Made by a program: the position numbers and the translations under genes. From G963678255 sp963678255 (GTDB lineage: Bacteria > Cloacimonadota > Cloacimonadia > Cloacimonadales > WRIO01): DNA of 64,000 nucleotides. The stretch spans positions 62,001 to 126,000 of the forward strand of contig CAXXTW010000002.1 of assembly GCA_963678255.2 (NCBI GenBank), written 5' to 3'. Numbering within the stretch: the stretch's first letter is position 1; each line of letters starts with the position of its first letter. Of the stretch, positions 24,514-34,995 are shown one piece after another. The notes under the pieces were generated by a model. It did no database searches. It was not told the DNA's origin and saw nothing but the letters and a program-made list of their open reading frames with translations.

Positions 24514-27060
24514 CTAATCCACAATGAGAATGTTCTTTATGGCTCTGCTGAGTGTTTCCACAGTAAACGGTTTTTGTAAAAACCCGTTTACTCCCAAATT
24601 TATTGCTTTAACAACTCTCTCATCTTGCCTAAAACCTGAAGCCATTAGTACTTTTAAATGCGGGTTGATCTCTTTTAGCTTTATATAAGTTTCTGTACCT
24701 GAAAGTTTTGGCATTGCCATATCAAGAACTATTAACTCGATTTCCTGAAAGTGATTTTTGTAAAATTCAATTCCGTTTAAACCATCAATAGCTAAATATA
24801 CTTCATATCCGCATTCAGAAAGCATATCATGATACATATTTCTGATAATTAATTCATCATCTATAATCAATATTTTTCCAGTACCATGAGTTAATATATT
24901 CTCTGTAATATTATTTTGTATTGGAGTTTCTGATTTCAATATGGGTAAATATATATTAAAAGTAGTTCCATGATTTAATTCAGAATAAACATCAATAAAA
25001 CCTTTATGAAGTTGTACTATATTATAGACCATAGATAAACCTAAACCAGTCCCTTTTCCTTTATCTTTTGTTGTAAAGAAAGGATCAAAGATCTTACTTA
25101 ATGTGTTAGGCTCCATCCCAATTCCAGTATCAGAAACAGAAAGTATAAAATAATTTAGATTTTCTTTTGCTTCGGGGTGGTTTTTTATAAAATGCTTATC
25201 TGATTTAATTTTTTGTATATGCAAACTTAACAGTCCACCATGGACATCATTTTCTGCTTTCATTAAAGTCATCGCATGAGCTGAATTGATACAGATGTTT
25301 AATAAAACCTGTTCAATCTGATTGATATCCGCATTAATAACAGCTGGTTCAAAATATGGTTTAACTATGATTTCAATAGATTTTTCAAATGTATTTTTAC
25401 AAATGGTTTCTATTTGTTGAAATACAAAGTTTAGATCAATGAGGCTGAAATTTGGCTCTTGTCTTCTGGATAGAGTTAACAAATGGGAGACAAGATTTAC
25501 TGCTCTTTGTGAGGCGTCATCCATCAGATTCATGTAAGAATTATAGTGAGATCTGAGAGTATTTAAGTCTATAGTATTATTCGTGCGGAGTTTCATCATG
25601 GACAGGGTGCCTACTATCCCTCCAAGTATATTATTAAAATCATGCGCAATGCCTCCGGCAAGGGTACCAATAGTCTCCATCTTTTGTGATTGTCTTAAAA
25701 TTTGCTCTGTTTTTTCTAATTGAGTAATATCATCCAAACGAATAGCCATACCTTTTATTCCGTTTTCTTCTAAAGGAAAGAAGGAGATATTCATGTATTT
25801 GTCTTCTCCGTTTGTTAAAAGCTCTCTTTTTAATTCTTGGATTGTTTTTGTTTCAATAACCTGTTGAAAGACTTGTTGATATCTTGAGAAATGTGGTAAA
25901 ACTTCCCATAGTACTTTGCCCATAGTATCCACTGAAGAAAGTCCAAAATAGGTGACAGCCGCTTGATTCCATTCTTGAATGATACCATGATTATCTATTG
26001 ATATTAGCATTGATGGCATTGAATCAATTATATTTTTTAAGTATAGTTTAATTTTTTCTATTTCATAATTTGTTTGATTGATTGTTTTCAAATTTAGTTC
26101 AATTTGATCCATTTTATCATGAAAGGTTTTATACAATTCAGAAATTTCTATGATTTTAAGAGATCCAAATTCAGTATCTTTATTTAATGGATTGTTTTTG
26201 AAATTTTTTATATAAGATAATAGAATTTCCAGAGGTTCGAATATAAGGTAAAATTGCAATATGATCTTGGTAAAATAAATTATAAGAATAATGAGAATAA
26301 ATAAGGGATAAAACCTAAGAAGTGTATCAAAAATTAGATAAACATCTGAGATTGGTTTTAAAAGGGCAAAGTCATCTGATAAGAATTCACTTCTCTGCCT
26401 AGTATAAAGATATTTTTTATCAAGTTTAAGAATCGAAAGAGAGAGCTCTGGCAATATCTCGAAAGGGATTTTATTATTAGTTGTGGAAATAATATAACCA
26501 TCCTTTGTCATAATAAGAATAATATTATTATTATAGATAGCTATGGGTTTCAAAATTGCATTTATTTTGTCAATTCCTATACGACCAATAAAAAGCTCTC
26601 CATTCATTCTTGTGCTTAAATAGATACTTAACTCTTCTTTTTCTGGTGATGGGATCAAAGGAGAGAATTGAGGGTGATCTGAATCTACCTGTAAAAGAAA
26701 TTTATACAGCTTACTATTTGAAAGATTATAACCTGTGAAAATATGGCTATGTTTGTCTTTTTTATATATTTTATTGATTGTATAGGATTGATCTACAGAA
26801 TAAATATCTGAAAAATTAGTGATAAAGTTACCTATATCAGGATTATTTTTATTATTAAGGAATAACTGAAATTCTTCTTTTTTATCATTTAACATATTAT
26901 ATATTATCATATCGATCTTTTTTAACTCTGAGATTTGGTTCTTTGCGTATTGATTTTTAATATTTTCTTTTATAAAGATCAGGATTACAAATAGGATTGA
27001 GAATATGATAATTAATGAAATAAAATCTATCCAGATAAATATCTTTTTAGCAGATTTCAT
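24514..27060 (-). CDS. Membrane hybrid sensor histidine kinase with receiver domain
   Basis: The 848-residue protein has a first membrane helix at about 12-30 (FISLIIIFSILFVILIFI), a periplasmic sensor region to about 248 (dCache-like by size), a second helix near 250-272, a coiled stretch, and a PAS domain at about 345-455 (MPSMLISIDNHGIIQEWNQ). The H-box TIGTLAGGIAHDFNNILGG, an HATPase_c domain (NICINSAHAM, VSDTGIGMEP, GKGTGLGLSMVYN) and a C-terminal receiver (IDDELIIRNM, LIVLDMAMPKLSG, LQKPF) follow. It overlaps the binding lipoprotein gene by four bases, so the lipoprotein probably presents a ligand to this sensor. No separate response regulator is adjacent. Confidence 0.9.
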   Translation of the reverse strand: MKSAKKIFIWIDFISLIIIFSILFVILIFIKENIKNQYAKNQISELKKIDMIIYNMLNDKKEEFQLFLNNKNNPDIGNFITNFSDIYSVDQSYTINKIYKKDKHSHIFTGYNLSNSKLYKFLLQVDSDHPQFSPLIPSPEKEELSIYLSTRMNGELFIGRIGIDKINAILKPIAIYNNNIILIMTKDGYIISTTNNKIPFEILPELSLSILKLDKKYLYTRQRSEFLSDDFALLKPISDVYLIFDTLLRFYPLFILIILIIYFTKIILQFYLIFEPLEILLSYIKNFKNNPLNKDTEFGSLKIIEISELYKTFHDKMDQIELNLKTINQTNYEIEKIKLYLKNIIDSMPSMLISIDNHGIIQEWNQAAVTYFGLSSVDTMGKVLWEVLPHFSRYQQVFQQVIETKTIQELKRELLTNGEDKYMNISFFPLEENGIKGMAIRLDDITQLEKTEQILRQSQKMETIGTLAGGIAHDFNNILGGIVGTLSMMKLRTNNTIDLNTLRSHYNSYMNLMDDASQRAVNLVSHLLTLSRRQEPNFSLIDLNFVFQQIETICKNTFEKSIEIIVKPYFEPAVINADINQIEQVLLNICINSAHAMTLMKAENDVHGGLLSLHIQKIKSDKHFIKNHPEAKENLNYFILSVSDTGIGMEPNTLSKIFDPFFTTKDKGKGTGLGLSMVYNIVQLHKGFIDVYSELNHGTTFNIYLPILKSETPIQNNITENILTHGTGKILIIDDELIIRNMYHDMLSECGYEVYLAIDGLNGIEFYKNHFQEIELIVLDMAMPKLSGTETYIKLKEINPHLKVLMASGFRQDERVVKAINLGVNGFLQKPFTVETLSRAIKNILIVD

Positions 27061-28130
27061 TTATAAAATTCTTTCTTGATATCAGTAATAAAGTATAAAG
27101 GCATATCCACATCTCCATATTGATCAAATGAAATTTTTCCAAATCTGGTATTAAAGACTTTTTTATTAAGAATATATTTCTTTATTTGATCTGGGTTTAT
27201 AGCACCATCATTGATAGCCATGTTCAATATCTCTAAAGCAGTATAAACATTCAGACTTATGAAAGTTGGAGCATCTCCATATTTCTCAATATAACGTTTA
27301 ATATATTCATCTACTTGTGAATTTGCTCCATGAGCAGGGTAATGAGAAGGTAGTATACTCCCTTCAAGTGAAGATCCAGCTGTTTCATTTAAAAGAGGAG
27401 ATTTCATCCAGGGAGTGTACATTATCGAACAAGAAGGATTTATTTGTCTGGCTAATTGTGAGATTGCACCTGCATGCACCTTATACCCACCGATTAATAA
27501 ATACAGAGAATCAAATTTATTCTTTTTGATATCCTTTTTTAATGTTTCCAAATCCAATTTATCCATACTGATATCAATTTGATTGATGTTTTTTATGGTG
27601 CTGTATTTTTTAAAATAATTAAGTGCTGGTTCTGTATATGCATTGTTATCTGAATCTCGGATTATGAGAACATTAGAATATCGGCTATTCATATATTCTG
27701 CAATTTTTTGTTGTTCTTTTTCAACATCGATCACATTTCTAAAGATATAATCATCTTTTCCTGTAACTTTGTCAGTCGTAGCGCCTGCAACAAAATTGAG
27801 GATTTTATCACGATTAACTTGATCAGATATTGCGAGTAAGCAAGACGAGGTATGACTTGTTATCATAATATTGATATTTTGCTTTTTTATTTGTTCGTAC
27901 TGAAGAAGTGTGTATTTAGGATCCCATTTATCGTCAAAGGGAATGATTTGAATATTATTGTTTTTGTTGTCTTCAAGAAAAATCTTTGAAGCATTGATCT
28001 CGCTGGATCCAACAGTAGAAGCGGAAACAAGTTTTGTCATTATGGCAATTTTAACAGGCTCTTTTTTGGAACAACTTAATAAAAAGAATAATGTTATAAT
28101 CATTATGAGTAGCACTTTTACTGTTTTCAT
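27057..28130 (-). CDS. Periplasmic ligand-binding lipoprotein (branched-chain amino acid type, Peripla_BP_6-like)
   Basis: The 357-residue protein has a lipoprotein signal with LLSC giving lipidated Cys20, then the two-lobe fold of type I periplasmic binding proteins: KIAIMTKLVSASTVGSSEIN, ITSHTSSCLLAISDQ, FRNVIDVEKEQQKIAEYM, NVLIIRDSDNNAYTEPALNY, and the hinge return SLNVYTALEILNMAI with a C-terminal FGKISFDQYGD. Family members bind amino acids or amides. No ABC permease follows; the gene overlaps a sensor kinase, so it is likely a sensory rather than a transport protein. A promoter lies 23 bases upstream and AGGGGGA precedes the ATG. Confidence 0.85.
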   Translation of the reverse strand: MKTVKVLLIMIITLFFLLSCSKKEPVKIAIMTKLVSASTVGSSEINASKIFLEDNKNNNIQIIPFDDKWDPKYTLLQYEQIKKQNINIMITSHTSSCLLAISDQVNRDKILNFVAGATTDKVTGKDDYIFRNVIDVEKEQQKIAEYMNSRYSNVLIIRDSDNNAYTEPALNYFKKYSTIKNINQIDISMDKLDLETLKKDIKKNKFDSLYLLIGGYKVHAGAISQLARQINPSCSIMYTPWMKSPLLNETAGSSLEGSILPSHYPAHGANSQVDEYIKRYIEKYGDAPTFISLNVYTALEILNMAINDGAINPDQIKKYILNKKVFNTRFGKISFDQYGDVDMPLYFITDIKKEFYK

Positions 28131-28152
28131 AATTCCCCCTACTTATTGTCTG

Positions 28153-28180
28153 ATAATATCACAAAATGGGGAATTGTCAA
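28153..28180 (-). promoter_or_regulatory. Sigma70-type promoter for the lipoprotein-kinase operon
   Basis: Reverse strand TTGACA (28180-28175), 16-base spacer, TATTAT (28158-28153), with the ATG at 28130. Both boxes are close to consensus. Confidence 0.65.
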
Positions 28181-28357
28181 GAGTGAAGTCATTTATTTTT
28201 TAATCTTAGAAAATTTCATCTGCAATGATTAACTAAACCCCTGTTAAGATGTGAATATTGGTAAGCTATGGTTTTAACTTTGGTAATATTTGATTATCCT
28301 TTGTTCATATAATTTTATGGAAAAAGGTCTCTCTTCTAAAAGAACTAATCAATCTAT

Positions 28358-30502
28358 TTATACTGTTTTTCCAATTCTAAATCCTATAAATCCATATCTG
28401 AGTGAGGGGTTGTGATAATCTCTAAATACAACTTTTAATCTTTCTTTATCACTTCTCCAGCTTCCACCTCTTAACACACGATAAGATCCTTTTTCAGCAC
28501 CTAAAGGGTTGATCTGAGATCCAGAAAGATAATCAGAATACCAATCCCAACACCATTCCCAAACATTACCGCTTAAGTCATATAACCCAAGTTCATTTTC
28601 TATTTTTGAAGCAACAGGGTGTGATTTATTTTCAGAATTTCTATTATACCATCCTGAAAGATTAACATCGTTATCTCCCGAATAGATGTTTTGTTGAGAA
28701 ATAAGACCTCCACGAGCTGCAAATTCCCATTCACTTTCAGTCAGTAATCTATAGCCATTTGCTGTACTGTTAAAAGTGATTTCATCCCAATCTTTATTCT
28801 TCAAATCAGGGATTTTCCCCCATTTAGAAGGATCTGTTTTCCCAGATTTTGAATAACATGGATTTAACCCATCAATTAAACTAAATTTATTACAAAAAAC
28901 AATAGCATCATACCAATTTACCATTTCAATAGGATTCTTTTCACATTTGAATTGTGCATGATTATAACCCATAACTGCTGTCCATAAATCCTGTGTGACT
29001 GGATATCTCCCAATATAAAAATCATTTAATGTCACTTGATGAACTGGTTGTTCGTCCTTGTAACTATTCTCTTCACCCATATCAAAAGTACCACCCTGAA
29101 TGAGAACATACTCAAATTCTGCTAGTGTATAACCAGAACATTGCCTAATTACTTTTTTAAAGTTTTTAATAACAATATCAGATGGAGATTTTGTGATGGT
29201 TGTCCTTGTTTTTGTTTCTATGTGAGAGACTTCAGGTTTAAACCATTTTCTTGGTTGATCAACAACTTTTTCCTGATATTCTTCTACACTCTTGAAAATG
29301 ATATCCATATTTTTCTCAGTATCAGGAACTATTTCATCAAAGATGAATTTCTTCATAAGATTTCGTTGTAGTTCATCAGCACAAATTTTAATTTCCAAAT
29401 AAGGAACTGTTTCATCAATCTGGTTAAAAACAACATGGAGTTCTTTTAATTGGTCAGGAAGGATTTCAGCTCCAAGAGAATTATAGAAATTATTAAAAAC
29501 GGAGAGATTTTTATTATAACTTAAAAGGATAATCTCTTTTGTTTGAAGAATATAACGAAATAACTCATCTAAATGATTATTGAAATCAGAATCAGATACT
29601 GCTTTTAAAAGAAAAAAGGATTCAAAATCAATTGCTTTTGATAATTGATTAAAACCATTTGAAAGATTATTTAAATTAAAGTAATATTTTGCTGAAAGAT
29701 AATATAATTCACCTATCGAATCATTAAGCTCTAAAGCTTGATGAATTATATCTATTGCCTTTTCTGTCTTTTTTTGAATATAAGCTGAATAAGAAAGACA
29801 CATCAAAGTAATCACCTGATCCATTGTTTCTGATTCAGGTAAGAAAGCGAGAGCTTTTTGTAAAGATTTACTAGCTTGCTCAGGATTAATAACACTAGAG
29901 TCTAATTTAACAAAACCTAATTGAATGATCCCTTTACAGAAATGAAGGGTCCAGATAGTTTTTGGATCAGTCATATCATCAATTGAAGATATGGCATTGT
30001 TGATTTCTTCCAGAGACATTTTGTATAGTTGTTGTCTTAAGGCATCTAAAGGGTAATTAAGAATTTTTGGAATTTGATTTGTTGAGGACTCGGATAATTT
30101 GAAACGGTCTGAATTAAAGATTTGATTAAAAAGATGATTTACATAATCCCAAGAGAAAAAACCTTTGTTGAGAGCATTTAAAAGACTGTTCTCTTCCAAT
30201 TCATACTCATATGATATTATATTTTTATCTGTTACTGGTTTTGCCCCTAAATTGAGTAAAAGAAGATCATCAATATTATTCTCATCAACTGACACCTTTT
30301 CTTCATCAACTGAAGGTTTTTCTACTGGTAATACACTTTCAGATAGATGATAAAGATTAAGTGTTTTCTCTCCTGCAATCAAATTAAAAATTCTCTTAGG
30401 AATATCAAAAAATACTTTATCTTTATTTAAAGACATATTTCTTTGTTTTTTTTCCGTCAAATATTCAATATAACTCATTCCGGAATTATTTACATAACTC
30501 AT
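28358..30502 (-). CDS. TPR-like protein with C-terminal FGE-sulfatase-fold domain
   Basis: The 714-residue protein has no signal peptide. Residues about 120-400 are helical repeats of TPR type (KAIDIIHQALELNDSIGELYY, SAKYYFNLNNLSNGFNQLSKA-like segments). From about 455 there is a formylglycine-generating-enzyme/sulfatase-modifying fold: VLIQGGTFDMGEEN, VHQVTLNDFYIGRYPVTQDLW, EMVNWYDAIVFCN, YRLLTESEWEFAARGG, LSGNVWEWCWDWY, YRVLRGGSWRSD and GFRIGK. The catalytic Cys pair expected after GGSW is absent, so it is not an FGly generator; such domains often act as binding or variable-protein folds. GAGGAG precedes the ATG. It is divergent from a SNF2 ATPase gene. Confidence 0.8.
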   Translation of the reverse strand: MSYVNNSGMSYIEYLTEKKQRNMSLNKDKVFFDIPKRIFNLIAGEKTLNLYHLSESVLPVEKPSVDEEKVSVDENNIDDLLLLNLGAKPVTDKNIISYEYELEENSLLNALNKGFFSWDYVNHLFNQIFNSDRFKLSESSTNQIPKILNYPLDALRQQLYKMSLEEINNAISSIDDMTDPKTIWTLHFCKGIIQLGFVKLDSSVINPEQASKSLQKALAFLPESETMDQVITLMCLSYSAYIQKKTEKAIDIIHQALELNDSIGELYYLSAKYYFNLNNLSNGFNQLSKAIDFESFFLLKAVSDSDFNNHLDELFRYILQTKEIILLSYNKNLSVFNNFYNSLGAEILPDQLKELHVVFNQIDETVPYLEIKICADELQRNLMKKFIFDEIVPDTEKNMDIIFKSVEEYQEKVVDQPRKWFKPEVSHIETKTRTTITKSPSDIVIKNFKKVIRQCSGYTLAEFEYVLIQGGTFDMGEENSYKDEQPVHQVTLNDFYIGRYPVTQDLWTAVMGYNHAQFKCEKNPIEMVNWYDAIVFCNKFSLIDGLNPCYSKSGKTDPSKWGKIPDLKNKDWDEITFNSTANGYRLLTESEWEFAARGGLISQQNIYSGDNDVNLSGWYNRNSENKSHPVASKIENELGLYDLSGNVWEWCWDWYSDYLSGSQINPLGAEKGSYRVLRGGSWRSDKERLKVVFRDYHNPSLRYGFIGFRIGKTV

Positions 30503-30729
30503 ATACTCTCCTCAAAACGAATAACATAAGTATAAATACCTGTCATTCAAACAATCCACAAAACTCAAGACTTTTAATATATTATGCAATACTCAAAATT
30601 GTCAAATATTTTTTTTCTAAAGATGATAAATTATTAAAAATTGAGTTTATTTGTTGAGAATTTTATTGTAAAATTAAATGTTTTGACAAAAAAAGGAAGA
30701 ATAATCTAGTTTCTATCTCGGAGATGAAA

Positions 30730-33700
30730 ATGAAATTATATAATTATTTATTAAAAACCAATGGTAATTTGGAATACTTTTTTAAACTCATTGAATACTC
30801 ATCCGATATTAGTACGAGTCATATCGTTGTTGATACTTATTGTGCAACTGTAATTTATTCAGAATGTCAAATTAGTAAATTGTCTGTCACCTGTCAGATA
30901 TTCTTCCAAATTGGGATTAGTAGTGAAGAACTTGAAATCGAATTTATTACTACAAAAAATTACTCAGAAGCTGAACAAAATATGATTGAAAAGTTTAGTA
31001 TTTATTTGATCTTAAGGAGATTTGAACATAAATATTCTAATGTATTTATTAGAGAATGTTTAAAAAAATATAACCTCCTAAAAGATAATTTTCAAAAAAA
31101 ACAAAATGAAATGAGATTACAAACATTAGACTTTCTAAAAGAAAAAGAAGAATCCAACATTTATAAATCGAATACAATAGCTAAAGCAAAAGAAAATCCC
31201 AAAAAGGATAAAACTCTAATTAAATTACTAAATGAATTATTTAAATCAAAGAATCAAAAAGATCCCTCAAAATATGTTGGCTTGAGTTTATCCCTAGTAG
31301 ATGAAGCTAATAACGACATTAATAATTTTAATTTTGAAATCTTCCCTGTCATTATTCTGCAAGAAAAAGGTAAAAGAAAAATAAAATTATTTCTAAACTC
31401 CAAAGAAAGTGTCGATTTAAAAGGAGATTTAGAGTTAATTAGATACATAAACGTATTACAATCAATTGTTTACAATGGCAGTCAGGTTTGTCGTTTAAAT
31501 AAAAAACTAATTCCATTAATATCTGATTCCATTTGGTCTTATTTCATTCATTCTAACCCAGAAGACAGGTTTATTAAAATTAAAAACACTTATTATCCAT
31601 TTATTTATCAGGAATGTGATAATTTAAATATTACTTTTAAATGTTTGGATGAAAACGAAAACAAATGGGGCTATAAACTTCTATTTTTAAATGAAAACAA
31701 TGAATATTCAAATTTAAACTATGATGAAATATTCTTAGCACAATCTTTGCAACATTTCTGTTTGTTAAAATTACAGAATAAACAGATTCAACTAATTGAA
31801 CTTACAAATGAAAAAATTAAAAGCTTTATTTATAAACTATTTAACACAAATTATTACAGTCTTCAGGAAATTGAATACTTAATCAATTTGCCAGAAAATA
31901 AGATTCCTAATTTGGAATTTACTATTGTTGATGAAGAAATTATTTCTTTACAAGCAAAACCTGTCCCTTGTTTATTTGTGGAAAAACAAAAATATAATTA
32001 CAGAGTTATTCCTTTTTTTGATTATAATCCTGAGAAAGTGAGAGATATTGACCAAAATTTAAAAATCAACTATCACATCATTAACAAGAAATTTGAAGAT
32101 AATTGTCTTCAATATATTGATCAGAGCGATTTTCTGACAAGACATCCATATGGGGAGGAAAGTAAAATAAAAATGTATTTTACTGCACCATTTTATCATA
32201 AAACTCATTACAGTTATATTATTTTTGAAAGTGATTTTAACAGATGGATGCAAACTGAAGCTGTAGATTTTATTGAAAATGGTTTCGAGATATTTACTCA
32301 ATTTGATCTAAAATTTTATAAAAGACAGGTTTATTCTTTGGATTTTAGAATAAAAATGACAAATAACTGGTTTGAATTTAAACCAGTTTTATATGATACA
32401 TTAAATCAGGAAAGTTTTGATATTAGCTCAATTGATCCGGATTTATTGATTATTAAAGATAATAATGACAATGTTCACCAAATTACAAAAGAAATCATCA
32501 GTAAATTAAAAGAATTTGAACAATATGCTCAAAAAACAAAAGATGGGTATCGGATCCCATCTTCTAACCCACTCATCTTAAATGCCTTAGATGAGAAGAT
32601 AAAAAGTCGTCCAGAGTTTTTATCTATAAAACGAGATTATGAGAAAATGAAATCATTTGATAAAATATCGGAATATTCCATGGCTCAGAATTTTAATGGG
32701 ACTCTGAGAAACTATCAAAAATCAGGATATAATTGGTTAAGATTTTTAAATGAATTTAAGTTTAATGGATGTTTAGCAGATGATATGGGTTTAGGCAAAA
32801 CCGTGCAAACATTGGCATTATTACAATGTTTAAAAGAGAATAATCAATTAAATACTTCCTTATTAGTTGTACCCTTATCATCTATCCCAAACTGGCAAGA
32901 TGAGATGGAGAAATTTACCCCTGATCTTACCTATTTTTGTATTCACGGGAAAAATAATATTCAATCAGCAGAATTAAAAAAGTATGATATCATTATTGGG
33001 TCTTATGCCACGATAAGACAAAAAATAAACGATATCTCTGATTTACACTTTGATTATCTCATATTAGATGAATCTCAAAACATAAAAAACCATACAACAA
33101 TGACTGCGCAAGTCATAAAAACTATTACATCAAATCATCGTTTAGCTTTGAGTGGAACCCCCATAGAAAATAATTTGGCTGAACTTTGGTCTTTATTTGA
33201 TTTTCTGTCTCCAGGATATTTAGGGAAAATTGACTATTTTAAAGATAAATTTATCAATCCAATAACAAAGGATAAGAACGCTGAAATTGCAGAAACCCTG
33301 AAAAAGGCTATTTTCCCCTTTATTCTTAGAAGAAAAAAACAAGATGTTGAAATTGATTTACCCGAAAAAAATGAAATCATTGTTCATGTTGATATGGATT
33401 TAGAACTCGAAAAGTTATACAATCAGGTTGCAAAGAGCTTTCAAGATAGTATTTCACAACAATTAGAATCTGAAGGAATACATAAAACAGCTAATAAAAT
33501 ATTTGAAGGAATGCTTCGATTGAGACAATTATGCCTTTTCCCTGAATTAGTTAACCCAAATTATAACGTAATCGATTCTCCAAAATTTAGTTTTCTTAAA
33601 GATTTGCTAGAAGACTTGTTGCGCGAAGATCATAAAATCTTAATTTTCTCTCAATTTACAGGAGTTCTTGATATCATAGAAACATATATAACATTTAGCT

Positions 33701-34089
33701 CAATTAATTTTTGCAGAATTGATGGATCAACTACTCTAAAACAAAGAGAAAAATCTATAAAAGAGTTTCAAAACAATTCGGAAATACAGGTCTTTTTATT
33801 ATCTCTAAAGTCCGGAGGGGTGGCTTTAAATCTGACAGCAGCAGATTATGTGGTTATCTTTGACCCTTGGTGGAACCCTGCTGTTGAAGCTCAAGCTATT
33901 GACAGAGCACATCGAATAGGTCAAACTAGGAAAGTATTTTCTTATCGCATTATTGTCAGAAACAGTATTGAAGATAAAATCATGAAGTTAAAAGAAGCTA
34001 AAAAAGAACTAATGGATTCTTTGATTACAGAAGATAGTTCTTTGTTTAAATCACTCTCTAAAGAAGAGTTGTTGAATTTGTTTACCTAG
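30730..34089 (+). CDS. SNF2-family DEAD/DEAH-like ATPase (helicase superfamily 2)
   Basis: The 1,119-residue protein has a long N-terminal region (1-650) typical of bacterial SNF2 proteins but with no recognisable SWIM zinc finger. The ATPase core follows: RNYQKSGYNWLRFLNEF, Walker A DDMGLGKTVQT at about 685, motif II LDESQN at about 780 (Gln in place of His/Gly), SGTPIENNLAELWSLFDFL (III), then helicase C with IFSQFTG, RIDGSTTLKQRE, LLSLKSGGVALNLTAAD and WNPAVEAQAIDRAHRIGQ (VI) at about 1057. It acts on double-stranded DNA or DNA-bound proteins, for example RNA polymerase recycling or repair. GGAG lies seven bases before the second ATG, chosen here; the first ATG (30724) abuts the GGAG. Confidence 0.92.
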   Translation: MKLYNYLLKTNGNLEYFFKLIEYSSDISTSHIVVDTYCATVIYSECQISKLSVTCQIFFQIGISSEELEIEFITTKNYSEAEQNMIEKFSIYLILRRFEHKYSNVFIRECLKKYNLLKDNFQKKQNEMRLQTLDFLKEKEESNIYKSNTIAKAKENPKKDKTLIKLLNELFKSKNQKDPSKYVGLSLSLVDEANNDINNFNFEIFPVIILQEKGKRKIKLFLNSKESVDLKGDLELIRYINVLQSIVYNGSQVCRLNKKLIPLISDSIWSYFIHSNPEDRFIKIKNTYYPFIYQECDNLNITFKCLDENENKWGYKLLFLNENNEYSNLNYDEIFLAQSLQHFCLLKLQNKQIQLIELTNEKIKSFIYKLFNTNYYSLQEIEYLINLPENKIPNLEFTIVDEEIISLQAKPVPCLFVEKQKYNYRVIPFFDYNPEKVRDIDQNLKINYHIINKKFEDNCLQYIDQSDFLTRHPYGEESKIKMYFTAPFYHKTHYSYIIFESDFNRWMQTEAVDFIENGFEIFTQFDLKFYKRQVYSLDFRIKMTNNWFEFKPVLYDTLNQESFDISSIDPDLLIIKDNNDNVHQITKEIISKLKEFEQYAQKTKDGYRIPSSNPLILNALDEKIKSRPEFLSIKRDYEKMKSFDKISEYSMAQNFNGTLRNYQKSGYNWLRFLNEFKFNGCLADDMGLGKTVQTLALLQCLKENNQLNTSLLVVPLSSIPNWQDEMEKFTPDLTYFCIHGKNNIQSAELKKYDIIIGSYATIRQKINDISDLHFDYLILDESQNIKNHTTMTAQVIKTITSNHRLALSGTPIENNLAELWSLFDFLSPGYLGKIDYFKDKFINPITKDKNAEIAETLKKAIFPFILRRKKQDVEIDLPEKNEIIVHVDMDLELEKLYNQVAKSFQDSISQQLESEGIHKTANKIFEGMLRLRQLCLFPELVNPNYNVIDSPKFSFLKDLLEDLLREDHKILIFSQFTGVLDIIETYITFSSINFCRIDGSTTLKQREKSIKEFQNNSEIQVFLLSLKSGGVALNLTAADYVVIFDPWWNPAVEAQAIDRAHRIGQTRKVFSYRIIVRNSIEDKIMKLKEAKKELMDSLITEDSSLFKSLSKEELLNLFT

Positions 34090-34194
34090 GATTTTTTCTT
34101 ATTCATTTGAATATATTATTTGCATTAAGTGTGATTTATAGTAATTCTCTCACTTATCCTTTTAAAAAAGTAAGATATAAAATGAAAAGTAGAA

Positions 34195-34221
34195 GAGAAT
34201 AACCAATTAATGGTTATTCTC
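34195..34221. terminator. Hairpin between SNF2 gene and solute-binding protein gene
   Basis: GAGAATAACCA and TGGTTATTCTC form a perfect stem in the 140-base gap between two converging genes. T tracts are short, so strength is uncertain. Confidence 0.55.
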
Positions 34222-34229
34222 CCTAATAG

Positions 34230-34928
34230 TTATTTTTTCCCAAGAATCTTATTAATCATATCAATTTTTACTTTATTCTCTTTATCATTTCTTAATGCGA
34301 TTACTAATTCTTTTTTCATAATCACTTTTACTGTTTCGATATCTTTAATACCTTCTTGAGCTGCTAAATATTGCATTACATTAGGATCGGTAATACCAAT
34401 GTCAACCCTATCTTTATCCAGTTTCTTTAATAGAGTAACTTCAGTAGGAGAAATATCGATATTATTAGGATATTTTTTCATGGCATTGGTTATTTCTTCA
34501 GGATAGGTATAATCTACTAAACCAATTTTATGATTTTTAAACAATTCATCGATAGTTGTAAACTTTATTGTTTTATTTGTTTTTTTCATGATTGCTATGA
34601 TTGACCAATCAACAGGTTTTGAAGCAATAAATCCCTCTGTTACTTCTTCTGGCCATGCTGGAAAATATCCAATATAATCTGAAGTTTTTGCCAATTGTTG
34701 AGATCGTTTCCAAGGATAAAACTCGACTTTCAGTGTTATACCTTCTTTACTAAGTAATTTTTTTAAGAGTTGAACACTATTTCCCTGACTAGACATATCA
34801 GAACCTGAGTAGGGTTGCCAGTCTAAAGAAGTGATTTTCCATACTTCTTCTGCAAAATAGTTCGTGGAAAATACAATTGCAATAACAAATATTATTGCTG
34901 TGACTAAAAGTTTCTTTTTTAAGTTCAT
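34230..34928 (-). CDS. Periplasmic solute-binding protein (SBP_bac_3-like)
   Basis: The 232-residue protein has a signal peptide (KKKLLVTAIIFVIAIVFSTN, cleavage near YFA-EE) and the type II binding-protein pattern: TSLDWQPYSGSDMSSQGNSV, LKVEFYPWKRSQQLAK, then FTTIDELFKNHKIGLVDYTY and a second lobe with DRVDIGITDPNVMQYLAAQ. Proteins of this kind bind polar amino acids or related ligands. There is no transporter or kinase beside it, so its partner is unknown. GGAGG precedes the ATG and a near-consensus promoter lies about 70 bases upstream. Confidence 0.8.
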   Translation of the reverse strand: MNLKKKLLVTAIIFVIAIVFSTNYFAEEVWKITSLDWQPYSGSDMSSQGNSVQLLKKLLSKEGITLKVEFYPWKRSQQLAKTSDYIGYFPAWPEEVTEGFIASKPVDWSIIAIMKKTNKTIKFTTIDELFKNHKIGLVDYTYPEEITNAMKKYPNNIDISPTEVTLLKKLDKDRVDIGITDPNVMQYLAAQEGIKDIETVKVIMKKELVIALRNDKENKVKIDMINKILGKK

Positions 34929-34995
34929 TTTGCCTCCCTTTTTTTAAATTAGCACTCTGTTTAATTCACCCCTGAATCCATCAATAATACCATTG

